Part shown: positions 1 to 5,853 of the stretch, piece by piece
How the letters are laid out: every line of letters starts with the position of its first letter
Numbering within the stretch: the stretch's first letter is position 1
Assembly: GCA_947037995.1 (NCBI GenBank)
Contig: CAMQUV010000077.1
Span: 1 to 6,120, forward strand
DNA from: an uncultured Rikenellaceae bacterium
GTDB taxonomy: Bacteria; Bacteroidota; Bacteroidia; Bacteroidales; Rikenellaceae
Length of the DNA: 6,120 bases
Direction: 5' to 3'
The notes under the pieces: model-generated
The model's database searches: none
The model's input: only the letters and a program-made list of their open reading frames with translations
What the model was told of the DNA's origin: nothing
Position numbers and translations under genes: made by a program

Positions 1-272
1 GCTACCCCCAAACTCGCACCAGAACTCACACCCAAGATGTAAGGCCCGGCCAACGGATTGCGGAATATGGTTTGCATAAGTAATCCACTCACAGATAAAG
101 CTACCCCTATTATTACCGAAGTAATTGCACGAGGAAAACGAAAATTAGTCACTATCTCGTGCGAAAAAGCACCACTCTCAAATATCTCACCAAACACAAT
201 TGGCTCCTTTCCCCACAGGCAGTCTAGCCCGAAAAGAGCAATCGTTATAACAGCCAGTATAATGTATTTCAT
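1..272 (-). CDS. FecCD/BtuC-type ABC transporter permease, N-terminal part (3' end cut by window edge)
   Basis: The minus strand reads an open frame from ATG at 272-270 for 90 full codons to the window edge. The protein starts with a hydrophobic segment (residues 1-20, beginning [15 protein letters not shown]), then a short polar stretch. Next comes the FecCD signature region: an FRFPRA motif near residues 45-49, a hydrophobic helix (51-64), and the hallmark [20 protein letters not shown] (residues 66-85). Family members are about 330 residues of polytopic membrane permease that import iron-siderophore, haem or cobalamin with a FecE/BtuD-type ATPase and a periplasmic binding protein. The substrate cannot be told from this fragment. 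The start follows a consensus Bacteroidota promoter. A FecE-like ATPase is encoded 2.8 kb upstream on the same strand, behind a terminator and two unrelated genes, so partnership is only inferred. Family assignment is secure. Confidence 0.9.
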   Translation of the reverse strand, partial: MKYIILAVITIALFGLDCLWGKEPIVFGEIFESGAFSHEIVTNFRFPRAITSVIIGVALSVSGLLMQTIFRNPLAGPYILGVSSGASLGV

Positions 273-296
273 AGTTTGTAAATCAGTAATTTTGTA

Positions 297-328
297 CAAA
301 TATAACTAAAATTTCACTCACGCCCAAA
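297..328 (-). promoter_or_regulatory. Bacteroidota sigma-ABfr-type promoter of the FecCD permease gene
   Basis: On the minus strand a TTTG -33 box (328-325) is followed after 20 bases by TATATTTG (304-297), an exact match to the TAnnTTTG -7 consensus. The -7 box ends 24 bases before the permease ATG, giving a leader of roughly 18-20 bases. The site lies just downstream of the coaD terminator, so the permease appears to form a separate transcription unit. No operator or Fur-like palindrome was recognised. Only the sequence match is seen; activity is inferred. Confidence 0.75.
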
Positions 329-346
329 AACACACAACCACCCATC

Positions 347-390
347 ACAAAACAACCACCGCGATGACCTAATCATTCGCAGTGGTTGCA
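347..390 (-). terminator. Rho-independent terminator of the purE-coaD operon
   Basis: On the minus strand, downstream of the coaD stop, the arms CAACCACTGCG (388-378) and CGCGGTGGTTG (363-353) pair, including one T-G wobble. The inner stem ATGA/TCAT adds four more pairs past a one-base A bulge and closes a five-base loop. The stem is followed directly by TTTT (352-349). Its position between the last gene of the operon and the promoter of the next gene supports the call. The plus strand has no T-run after the hairpin, so it is probably one-directional. Confidence 0.8.
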
Positions 391-459
391 GTGTAATATG
401 AAATCTGTCTTCACCCCTATTTCAGAGCCTCAAACTAATAATCAATTAACCCCTAAAGG

Positions 460-936
460 TTATAAAAAATCTAGTATATCGACTTTAGGCGGCATAAGAG
501 TTTTAGTATCTAAGTTAAATCGAAGCATCTCACGCACTGCCGACGAACTTATGTGACGCAGAGCAGCAGGAGTGGTTAGATAAATATTATCAATAGTGAT
601 ATCTAACCCTCGGTTGATAGTTTCGATTTGAATCTCATAGTCAAGGTCAACAGCATTTCGGAGCCCGTGAACAAGTGTTTTCGCACCAAGTTTTTGGCAT
701 AGCGCAACCGTAGTTGTGTCGTAAGAGAGCACCTCAATGTTAGAAAAACTTTCCATTGATTTCCGAATAAGATTGAGCGAATTATTGATTTCAACAAGTC
801 GCTGTTTTGCTAGGTTCACACCCACCGCGATATAAAGTGTCTCGCACATACTAGATGCACGGCACGCTATATCATAGTGGCCCAATGTGAACGGGTCGAA
901 CGACCCACAAAAAACTATTTTATCTAATCTGTTCAA
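460..936 (-). CDS. coaD: Phosphopantetheine adenylyltransferase CoaD
   Basis: CoaD transfers AMP from ATP to 4'-phosphopantetheine, giving dephospho-CoA, the penultimate step of coenzyme A synthesis in the cytosol. The 158-residue length is normal. Visible motifs are GSFDP (11-15) and TLGH (17-20), together the nucleotidyltransferase T/HxGH signature; a conserved-position Lys44; GLR (91-93); DYE (99-101); NR (108-109); and ISSSAVRE (129-136). Residue 90, usually Arg in the RGLR motif (Arg88 in E. coli), is His, encoded CAC. The start is taken as TTG at 936-934: no ATG lies between the in-frame stop 21 bases upstream and the GSFDP motif, and this start places the motif where the family has it. 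An ATT two codons upstream is the alternative. The gene begins 32 bases after the peptidase stop and is last in the operon, followed by a strong terminator. The family is certain; the start is less so. Confidence 0.93.
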   Translation of the reverse strand: MNRLDKIVFCGSFDPFTLGHYDIACRASSMCETLYIAVGVNLAKQRLVEINNSLNLIRKSMESFSNIEVLSYDTTTVALCQKLGAKTLVHGLRNAVDLDYEIQIETINRGLDITIDNIYLTTPAALRHISSSAVREMLRFNLDTKTLMPPKVDILDFL

Positions 937-968
937 TTGAATGAGATTTTTGAGTTATTAAATAAGAA

Positions 969-3050
969 CTAAATAAGTCCTCTATTTTTCATAAGTGGTT
1001 TGCGGCTAGCCTCTTTACCACGGAAATTGTGATACAATACGCCTCCGTCCGAAGTTCCTCCACGTGAGAGTACCTCTTGGCGGAATCTTGTAGCAGTAGC
1101 TTGGTCAAATAGGTCGCCCGATTCGATAAACGCGTCGTAAGCATCCGCATCAAGTACCTCAGCCCAAATATAGCTATAGTAAACAGCAGAGTAACCTCCC
1201 GAGAATATGTGTTTGAAATAGGTAGAGCGGTAGCGTGGCGCTATCTCAGCCATAAGTCCATATTTTGAAAGAGACTCATTTTCGAATTTATTGACATCAA
1301 TCTGACCTGGGTCAACTACCGTATGATAGTCAAGGTCAAGAAGCGACGCTCCAAGGTATTCAACAGTATTAAAACCTTGATTGAATAAGCTCGATTTTTG
1401 GATTTTCTCAACTAGTTCAGCAGGTATAACCTCACCAGTTTCATAATGTTTGGCATACATAGCAAGCACAGCTGGTTCGAAAGCCCAATTTTCCATAATT
1501 TGAGATGGGAGCTCAACGAAATCACGCTCAACTGATTTGATACTATTGTATTTTACATCCGCAAATAGTTGGTGGAGTCCGTGTCCATATTCGTGGAAAA
1601 GAGTTTCGACCTCATCTAGTGTCAACAGCGCTGGTGTGTCACCTACTGGTTTTGTGAAATTACACACAATCGACACTACTGGCGCAACTTTTTTGCCATC
1701 TTTATAAGACTGACCTCTGAAAGTTGTACACCAAGCACCAACATTTTTGCTGCTACGTGGGTGGAAATCAAAGTAAACAACTCCAAGGTGTTCGCCATTA
1801 TTGTCCGTCACTTCATACACTCTATTTTCTTTGTTATAAAGTGGCACCTCTTTTGTAATCTCGCGATACGTGATACCAAATAGTTTGGTTGTAAGTTCAA
1901 ATATTCCGTTGATAGAGTTATCCATTGAGAAATATGGGCGCAGTTCGTTTTCGTCAAGTGCATATTTCTGTGTACGTAGTTTTTCAGCATAATACCACCA
2001 GTCCCACGAGTTAAACTCTTTGGTTCCTTTGATTTTTTTCATCTCAGCAAGCTCTTTTTTAGCACGCTTAACCGCCGGAGTCCAAAGCTCTTCGAGCAAC
2101 GAATAAACCGCAGCAGGGTCTTTTGCCATATTTCCGTCAAGTACGAATGCCGCGTGGTTAGCAAAACCAAGAATAGCAGCGCGCTCCATACGTAGTGTAA
2201 CTATTTGATTGATAACCTCTTTATTGTCAAATTCATCATCGTGATTTGAGCGAGTAAGGTAACCAGTGTACAGTTGTTCACGCAGTTTTTCATCATCAGC
2301 ATATTGTAGGAACGGAAGCATTGATGCTTTGTCCAAAGTAAAGGCGTAGCTACCCTCATTACCACGAGCAGTGGCTTCTTGTGCCGCTGCCGCAACAACC
2401 GACTCAGGTAGTCCTGCAAGTTGTTCTTTGGTTAGAATGAGCGCGAAAGTTCCATTGTCGTGACGCAGGTTTTTCTCAAATGCAATAGAAAGTTTGGCTA
2501 GTTCACCATCAAGTTTTCTAAGGCGTTCTTTTTTATCTGGCGCAAGGTTTGCTCCAGAACGTGCGAATCCTTCATAGATTTTTTCGACCAAACGCAAAGA
2601 CTCAGGGTCAAGGGCAAGGTTTTCACGATTCTCATATACCGCCTTAACGCGTGTAAATAGAGGTTGATTTAGCGAAATATCGCTGCCGTGAGCAGTCAAT
2701 TTAGCACTAATTATAGATTTGAGCGAGTCGAGTTCAGGCGTCGCTTCTGTGCCAGCAAGTCCGTAGAATACGCGTGCAACTTTGGTCATAAGAGCACCAT
2801 TTTGGTCGAGCGCAACGATAGTATTATCAAATGTAGGCTCTTCAGTATTGCTAGTTATAGAGTCAATAACAGCTTTTTCTTGCACAATAGCAAGTTCGAA
2901 TGCCGGTACAAAGTGTTGGTTTTCGATTTGGTCAAACGGCGGTACGCCAAATGGGGTGTCCCACTCTGTAAAGAACGGGTTTGGTTTCTCTGTTTCAGAG
3001 CAGGCAAATAATGCCAGAGATGTTGCCATCATAAGTAAAACTTTTTTCAT
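969..3050 (-). CDS. dcp: M3 family peptidyl-dipeptidase (Dcp-like), predicted lipoprotein
   Basis: This 693-residue zinc metallopeptidase belongs to family M3A (Dcp/oligopeptidase A), whose members cut short peptides; Dcp removes C-terminal dipeptides. The zinc site is HEYGH (His486, Glu487, His490), with Glu513 in DFVELPSQ as the likely third ligand. The C-terminal GGYSAVYYSYIWAEVLDADAY (618-638) holds the substrate-binding tyrosines typical of Dcp. The N-terminus is a signal peptide with a lipobox ending LFAC, so Cys17 is the probable lipidation site and the enzyme should be membrane-anchored outside the cytoplasm, unlike E. coli Dcp. The residues after Cys are SETEK; the acidic residues could favour surface display, but this is speculative. 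The length fits the family (E. coli Dcp is about 680). The gene lies in the purE operon, 43 bases after the ATPase gene and 32 before coaD. An A-rich AAGAAA precedes ATG and there is no clear Shine-Dalgarno. The exact specificity, Dcp versus oligopeptidase, is inferred. Confidence 0.93.
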   Translation of the reverse strand: MKKVLLMMATSLALFACSETEKPNPFFTEWDTPFGVPPFDQIENQHFVPAFELAIVQEKAVIDSITSNTEEPTFDNTIVALDQNGALMTKVARVFYGLAGTEATPELDSLKSIISAKLTAHGSDISLNQPLFTRVKAVYENRENLALDPESLRLVEKIYEGFARSGANLAPDKKERLRKLDGELAKLSIAFEKNLRHDNGTFALILTKEQLAGLPESVVAAAAQEATARGNEGSYAFTLDKASMLPFLQYADDEKLREQLYTGYLTRSNHDDEFDNKEVINQIVTLRMERAAILGFANHAAFVLDGNMAKDPAAVYSLLEELWTPAVKRAKKELAEMKKIKGTKEFNSWDWWYYAEKLRTQKYALDENELRPYFSMDNSINGIFELTTKLFGITYREITKEVPLYNKENRVYEVTDNNGEHLGVVYFDFHPRSSKNVGAWCTTFRGQSYKDGKKVAPVVSIVCNFTKPVGDTPALLTLDEVETLFHEYGHGLHQLFADVKYNSIKSVERDFVELPSQIMENWAFEPAVLAMYAKHYETGEVIPAELVEKIQKSSLFNQGFNTVEYLGASLLDLDYHTVVDPGQIDVNKFENESLSKYGLMAEIAPRYRSTYFKHIFSGGYSAVYYSYIWAEVLDADAYDAFIESGDLFDQATATRFRQEVLSRGGTSDGGVLYHNFRGKEASRKPLMKNRGLI

Positions 3051-3093
3051 TTTCTTAAGTAAATTAGTATTGTTGTGTTAATAATATTTAAAT

Positions 3094-3807
3094 CTATTTT
3101 ATGGTTATAAGGTCATTGATTTGGGTTTGAACATTCACGTCTTGGGGGTATCCAACCGTTATTTTATTGTTATTAATCACCCAGATAGTATCGGCGTAAT
3201 TTTGGGCAAGTTCGAGTTCGTGTGTTGATAGGATAATGACTGTGTTTTCTTCTTTAGCCAATTTCCTAAGTAGTTCCACGATTTGGATTCTGCTTGGTAG
3301 GTCAAGGAACGCCGTAGGTTCGTCGAGCATCATTAGGCTAGATTTTTGGGCTAGTGCGCGTGCAATCATAACTCTTTGTCGCTCTCCATCGCTAAGGCTA
3401 TCGAGATTTTTGTGTGCAAATTTTTCCATCCCCACTTTTTCGAGCGATTGCATAGCGATAATCCTATCGTTTTGCGACAGTGCGCCGCTCCACGAGGTAA
3501 ATGGTGCTCTGCCCAGTGCCACTATATCAAAAACTTTGAGATGAGGGATTGCAATATTTTCTGTTGTAACGAGTGATATTTTTTCGGAGCGTTGTTTGGG
3601 TGTAAGTTTCAGTAGGTTATTATTAGCAACAATAATTTCGCCCGAGAGTGGTTTTTCGAGTGCAGCAAGCGCTCTGAGGAGTGTGCTTTTCCCCATACCA
3701 TTACGCCCGATAAGCGCTATAAGTTGCGGTTTAGTGACGTGTATATTCGTTTTTTGGAATAGCGGTTTATTTTCGTACCCAACGGTCAAGTCTTTAATTT
3801 CCAGCAT
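3094..3807 (-). CDS. FecE-like ABC transporter ATP-binding protein (iron-siderophore/haem/cobalamin type)
   Basis: The 237-residue protein is a complete ABC nucleotide-binding domain. It shows Walker A GRNGMGKST (34-42), signature LSDGERQR (138-145, where LSGGQ is commonest), Walker B LMMLDEP (158-164), D-loop FLDLPSR (167-173) and the H-loop His196 in LSTHE. The FDIVALGRAPFTSWSG stretch (93-108) is typical of the FecE/BtuD/HmuV subfamily that powers FecCD permeases for iron chelates, haem or vitamin B12. The position of the Q-loop glutamine appears to be Thr82 (SLVTTEN) when aligned by eye with E. coli FecE (LALLPQ). The gene starts 19 bases after the ZIP gene and ends 43 bases before the M3 peptidase gene, inside the purE operon. 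No permease or binding protein gene is adjacent; the nearest permease is the partial FecCD gene at 1-272. Function is certain to family level; the substrate is unknown. Confidence 0.92.
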   Translation of the reverse strand: MLEIKDLTVGYENKPLFQKTNIHVTKPQLIALIGRNGMGKSTLLRALAALEKPLSGEIIVANNNLLKLTPKQRSEKISLVTTENIAIPHLKVFDIVALGRAPFTSWSGALSQNDRIIAMQSLEKVGMEKFAHKNLDSLSDGERQRVMIARALAQKSSLMMLDEPTAFLDLPSRIQIVELLRKLAKEENTVIILSTHELELAQNYADTIWVINNNKITVGYPQDVNVQTQINDLITIK

Positions 3808-3826
3808 AATAGAATAATTTAGGTGA

Positions 3827-4642
3827 TTATGCTAATGCGATGATTGCACAAGACATTATTATCATTCCGACAATCATTCCCCATATTGATATATGGTGTT
3901 TGCCCCATTCTCTGGCAGCTGGGAGTAGTTCGTCTATTGATATATACACCATAATCCCTGCCACAGACGCAAATACAATTCCAAGCACAGCATCAGATAT
4001 GAACGGCATTAGGATAAGGTAAGCAAGTAGTGCTCCGATAGGTTCGGCAAGCCCCGACAGTGCAGACCAGGTAAATGCTTTCATTTTGGATGACGTAGCA
4101 ATGTATATAGGTATAGCCACTGCCACTCCCTCGGGTATATTATGGATAGCGACCGCCACCGCAATAGCGAACCCCATTTCGGGGTCTTGCAGCGCCGAAA
4201 TAAATGTAGCAATACCCTCCGGGAAGTTATGGATACCGATTACTATAGCAGTAATCATCCCCATACGCATTATTTTTTTGGCTTTCCTGTCGTTATTTTG
4301 TAATTCGCTAAGGCTTTCAATATTTTTATACTCGTGTGGGTTTTCGACAGCAGGTACAAGTTTATCAATAAGAGCAATAACAAATATGCCGGCAAAAAAG
4401 GCAATAGCGGTATATGCCGCACCCATTTTGCTACCATAGATTTGCGATAGTGCGTCTTGTGCTTTAGGGAATATGTCAACGAAAGAGACATATATCATCA
4501 CACCGGCAGAGAGCCCCAGAGCAAAACTAAGCAAACGTGTATTAGTGCGCTTCACAACCATAGCCAGAAGACTTCCGATGCCTGTTGAAAGCCCCGCAAT
4601 AAGCGTGAGCATAAACGCGTAATATACGTTAGCTTGTTCCAT
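3827..4642 (-). CDS. zupT: ZIP family metal transporter, ZupT-like
   Basis: This 271-residue membrane protein matches ZupT, which brings zinc (and often iron, manganese or cobalt) into the cytoplasm. The two metal-site helices are clear: HNFPEGIATF (138-147) and HNIPEGVAVA (167-176), giving paired His/Asn/Glu ligands. Other family features are GLAEPIGALLAY (197-208) and SIDELLPAARE (235-245). About eight hydrophobic helices are visible (near 8-30, 36-57, 76-96, 126-148, 156-178, 190-212, 216-236, 251-271). The polar cytoplasmic loop after helix 3 (about 97-125) has only one His (103), so the His-rich loop of many eukaryotic ZIPs is missing. The gene begins 10 bases after the purE stop, so co-transcription is likely. 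E. coli ZupT is about 257 residues, close to this length. The family is certain; the precise metal is inferred. Confidence 0.93.
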   Translation of the reverse strand: MEQANVYYAFMLTLIAGLSTGIGSLLAMVVKRTNTRLLSFALGLSAGVMIYVSFVDIFPKAQDALSQIYGSKMGAAYTAIAFFAGIFVIALIDKLVPAVENPHEYKNIESLSELQNNDRKAKKIMRMGMITAIVIGIHNFPEGIATFISALQDPEMGFAIAVAVAIHNIPEGVAVAIPIYIATSSKMKAFTWSALSGLAEPIGALLAYLILMPFISDAVLGIVFASVAGIMVYISIDELLPAAREWGKHHISIWGMIVGMIIMSCAIIALA

Positions 4643-4652
4643 TTATCTTGAT

Positions 4653-5165
4653 TTAGTTTGTTTTGAATTTGAATTTCACCTCCGCAAGCTCTTCGTTCGC
4701 TTTAGTGATTTTAGATTTCATATCTTCTTTGAAGTCGATGACTTTTTTCTGAATATCGTTGCACCCAGTACCCAAAATTTGTAGCGCTAGGATAGCCGAA
4801 TTTTTCGCTCCGTCCAGAGCAACAGTAGCAACAGGTATGCCCGATGGCATTTGTAGGATTGAAAGCATACTGTCCCATCCGTCGATTGAGTTGGACGATT
4901 TAATAGGTACTCCCACAACAGGAAGGGGCGTAAGAGCGGCGATAACACCTGGTAGGTGCGCTGCTCCACCAGCTGCTGCAATAATAACTTTGATTCCACG
5001 AGTGTGTGCAGCACGTGCAAAATCAAGGACTTTGTCAGGCGTACGGTGGGCTGAAAGGGCGTTAATCTCGAATGGAATTTCCATTTCGTCGAAGAATTTA
5101 GCGGCCTCACTCATAACTTTTAAGTCAGATGTGCTGCCCATAATGATAGAAACAATAGGTTGCAT
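4653..5165 (-). CDS. purE: N5-carboxyaminoimidazole ribonucleotide mutase PurE (class I)
   Basis: PurE class I converts N5-CAIR to CAIR in de novo purine synthesis, in the cytosol and usually with PurK. The 170-residue protein has the N-terminal IIMGSTSDLKVM (7-18), the active-site SAHRTP (38-43, His40), the glycine-rich AAAGGAAHLPGVIAALTPLP (63-82), VPI (87-89), and GWDSMLSILQMPSGIPVATV (97-116), all diagnostic of class I. The start is ATG at 5165-5163. An in-frame ATG at 5234 would add 23 residues with no family match, and it lies upstream of the promoter -33 box, so it is rejected. PurE is the first gene of the five-gene minus-strand operon and diverges from hpt. The leader is about 25 bases and has no Shine-Dalgarno. 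No purK is visible in the window. Confidence 0.96.
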   Translation of the reverse strand: MQPIVSIIMGSTSDLKVMSEAAKFFDEMEIPFEINALSAHRTPDKVLDFARAAHTRGIKVIIAAAGGAAHLPGVIAALTPLPVVGVPIKSSNSIDGWDSMLSILQMPSGIPVATVALDGAKNSAILALQILGTGCNDIQKKVIDFKEDMKSKITKANEELAEVKFKFKTN

Positions 5166-5196
5166 TTGGTGGTTGTTTAATGAATTATTAGTTTTG
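5165..5196 (+). promoter_or_regulatory. Promoter of hpt, overlapping the purE start
   Basis: On the plus strand TTTG (5165-5168) and TAGTTTTG (5189-5196) match the Bacteroidota -33 and -7 consensus exactly, with a 20-base spacer. Transcription should begin near 5202, about 18 bases before the hpt ATG. The -33 box overlaps the first base of the purE start codon on the other strand, and the -7 box directly abuts the purE -7 box. Occupancy by polymerase would block the purE promoter. Activity is inferred from sequence only. Confidence 0.75.
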
Positions 5197-5227
5197 CAAA
5201 GATAATAATAAAAAAACCTTATGCAAA
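5197..5227 (-). promoter_or_regulatory. Promoter of the purE operon, overlapping the hpt start
   Basis: On the minus strand TTTG (5227-5224) is followed after 19 bases by TATCTTTG (5204-5197), an exact TAnnTTTG -7 box. The start of transcription should be near 5190, about 25 bases before the purE ATG. The -33 box lies in codons 2 and 3 of hpt. No other consensus promoter is seen in the gaps of the downstream operon, so this site probably drives all five genes. Confidence 0.8.
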
Positions 5228-5769
5228 AAGTCAAAATTAAAGAGTCCGTATTTGTTAAATATATTGATAATACTCAAATAATGAAAGCAATATCAGATGT
5301 TGCACATACTATCACCAACGACTACAAAGACTCACCCTCAGCGCCAATTATGCTAATTACTCTGAGTGGAGCAATGCCATTTGCAACCTACCTAGGGCAA
5401 GAACTTGGGGTTGATGCGCAATGGGCTTTCGTTAAATGCTCGTCGTATGGGTGCTCGATGAAATCAGGAGAACTCAAAATTAATATGGCTACCACTATTC
5501 CGCTCGAAGGGCGCGACGTAATCGTTATCGAAGACATTATTGACACTGGCAAAACCTGGGTCAAATTACACGACTACTGCCTCGAAAATGGTGCCAATTC
5601 AGTGAAAATCGCCACACTCTCAATTAAAAGAGATGTTTATAAACAAGATTTAAATGTGGACTACGTTGCGCTGGATATAGTAGATAAATTTGTCGTTGGA
5701 TTCGGACTAGACTATGACCAATATGGCCGAAATCTTAAACATATCTATAAATTAGATTCACAAGAGTAA
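5221..5769 (+). CDS. hpt: Hypoxanthine (guanine) phosphoribosyltransferase
   Basis: The enzyme salvages hypoxanthine, and often guanine, by joining it to PRPP to make IMP or GMP in the cytosol. Its 182 residues show the type I PRT fold motifs in order: loop I ITLSGAMPFATYL (46-58), flexible loop SSYGCSMKSGELKI (74-87), PRPP motif VIVIEDIIDTGKT (100-112, Glu104/Asp105), the purine-side SIKRD (134-138), and the C-terminal DKFVVGFGLDYDQYGRNL (155-172). The last segment is specific to HPRTs and separates this from xanthine or adenine PRTs. Human HPRT has Lys-Gly in loop I; here it is Ser49-Gly50. The start ATG at 5221 agrees with the usual N-terminus (a KIK motif near residue 5). It has no Shine-Dalgarno but an A-rich leader. 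It diverges from purE across 55 bases with interlocked promoters. In many Bacteroidota adk and obgE follow hpt; neither is visible here before the window ends. Confidence 0.95.
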   Translation: MQKVKIKESVFVKYIDNTQIMKAISDVAHTITNDYKDSPSAPIMLITLSGAMPFATYLGQELGVDAQWAFVKCSSYGCSMKSGELKINMATTIPLEGRDVIVIEDIIDTGKTWVKLHDYCLENGANSVKIATLSIKRDVYKQDLNVDYVALDIVDKFVVGFGLDYDQYGRNLKHIYKLDSQE

Positions 5770-5824
5770 ACAAATCACACTGCAAGGAACCTCGCCATAG
5801 GAGCATTAGAGATACGTTCTAATT

Positions 5825-5851
5825 GCCTATCGGGTAGATAAGGCATCTTTT
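5825..5851 (+). terminator. Possible hpt terminator hairpin
   Basis: GCCTATC (5825-5831) pairs with GATAAGGC (5837-5844), leaving one bulged A and a GGGTA loop, and is followed by ATCTTTT. It lies 56 bases after the hpt stop. The T-run is short and interrupted and the stem is only seven pairs. The 5' arm can also pair with an upstream segment (5797-5801) or with 5914-5919, so the hairpin may instead belong to a larger RNA structure. Confidence 0.45.
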
Positions 5852-5853
5852 AA

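Noticed and set aside
58..309. Plus-strand open frame over the permease start
   Set aside because: It is antisense to the clear FecCD permease N-terminus and its promoter, and has no protein similarity.
273..459. Cobalamin riboswitch in front of the FecCD permease
   Set aside because: The promoter leaves a leader of only about 20 bases before the permease ATG. The B12-box and the conserved GGTGAAA-type core are absent.
2688..3081. Plus-strand open frames over the M3 peptidase N-terminus
   Set aside because: They are shadows of the well-supported minus-strand peptidase gene, as are the other antisense frames within the operon.
3051..3093. Internal promoter before the M3 peptidase gene
   Set aside because: The best -7 candidate, TAATTTAC, deviates from TAnnTTTG at two positions and no TTTG lies about 20 bases upstream.
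5166..5234. Longer purE reading frame starting at ATG 5234
   Set aside because: The extra 23 residues do not match PurE, and the ATG lies upstream of the promoter -33 box and inside the start of hpt. The ATG at 5165 fits the family N-terminus.
5777..5848. Minus-strand 23-codon frame from ATG 5848 to TGA 5777, beginning MPYLPDRQLERIS
   Set aside because: It is too short to judge and preceded by an in-frame stop, with no promoter or ribosome site. It overlaps the hairpins behind hpt.
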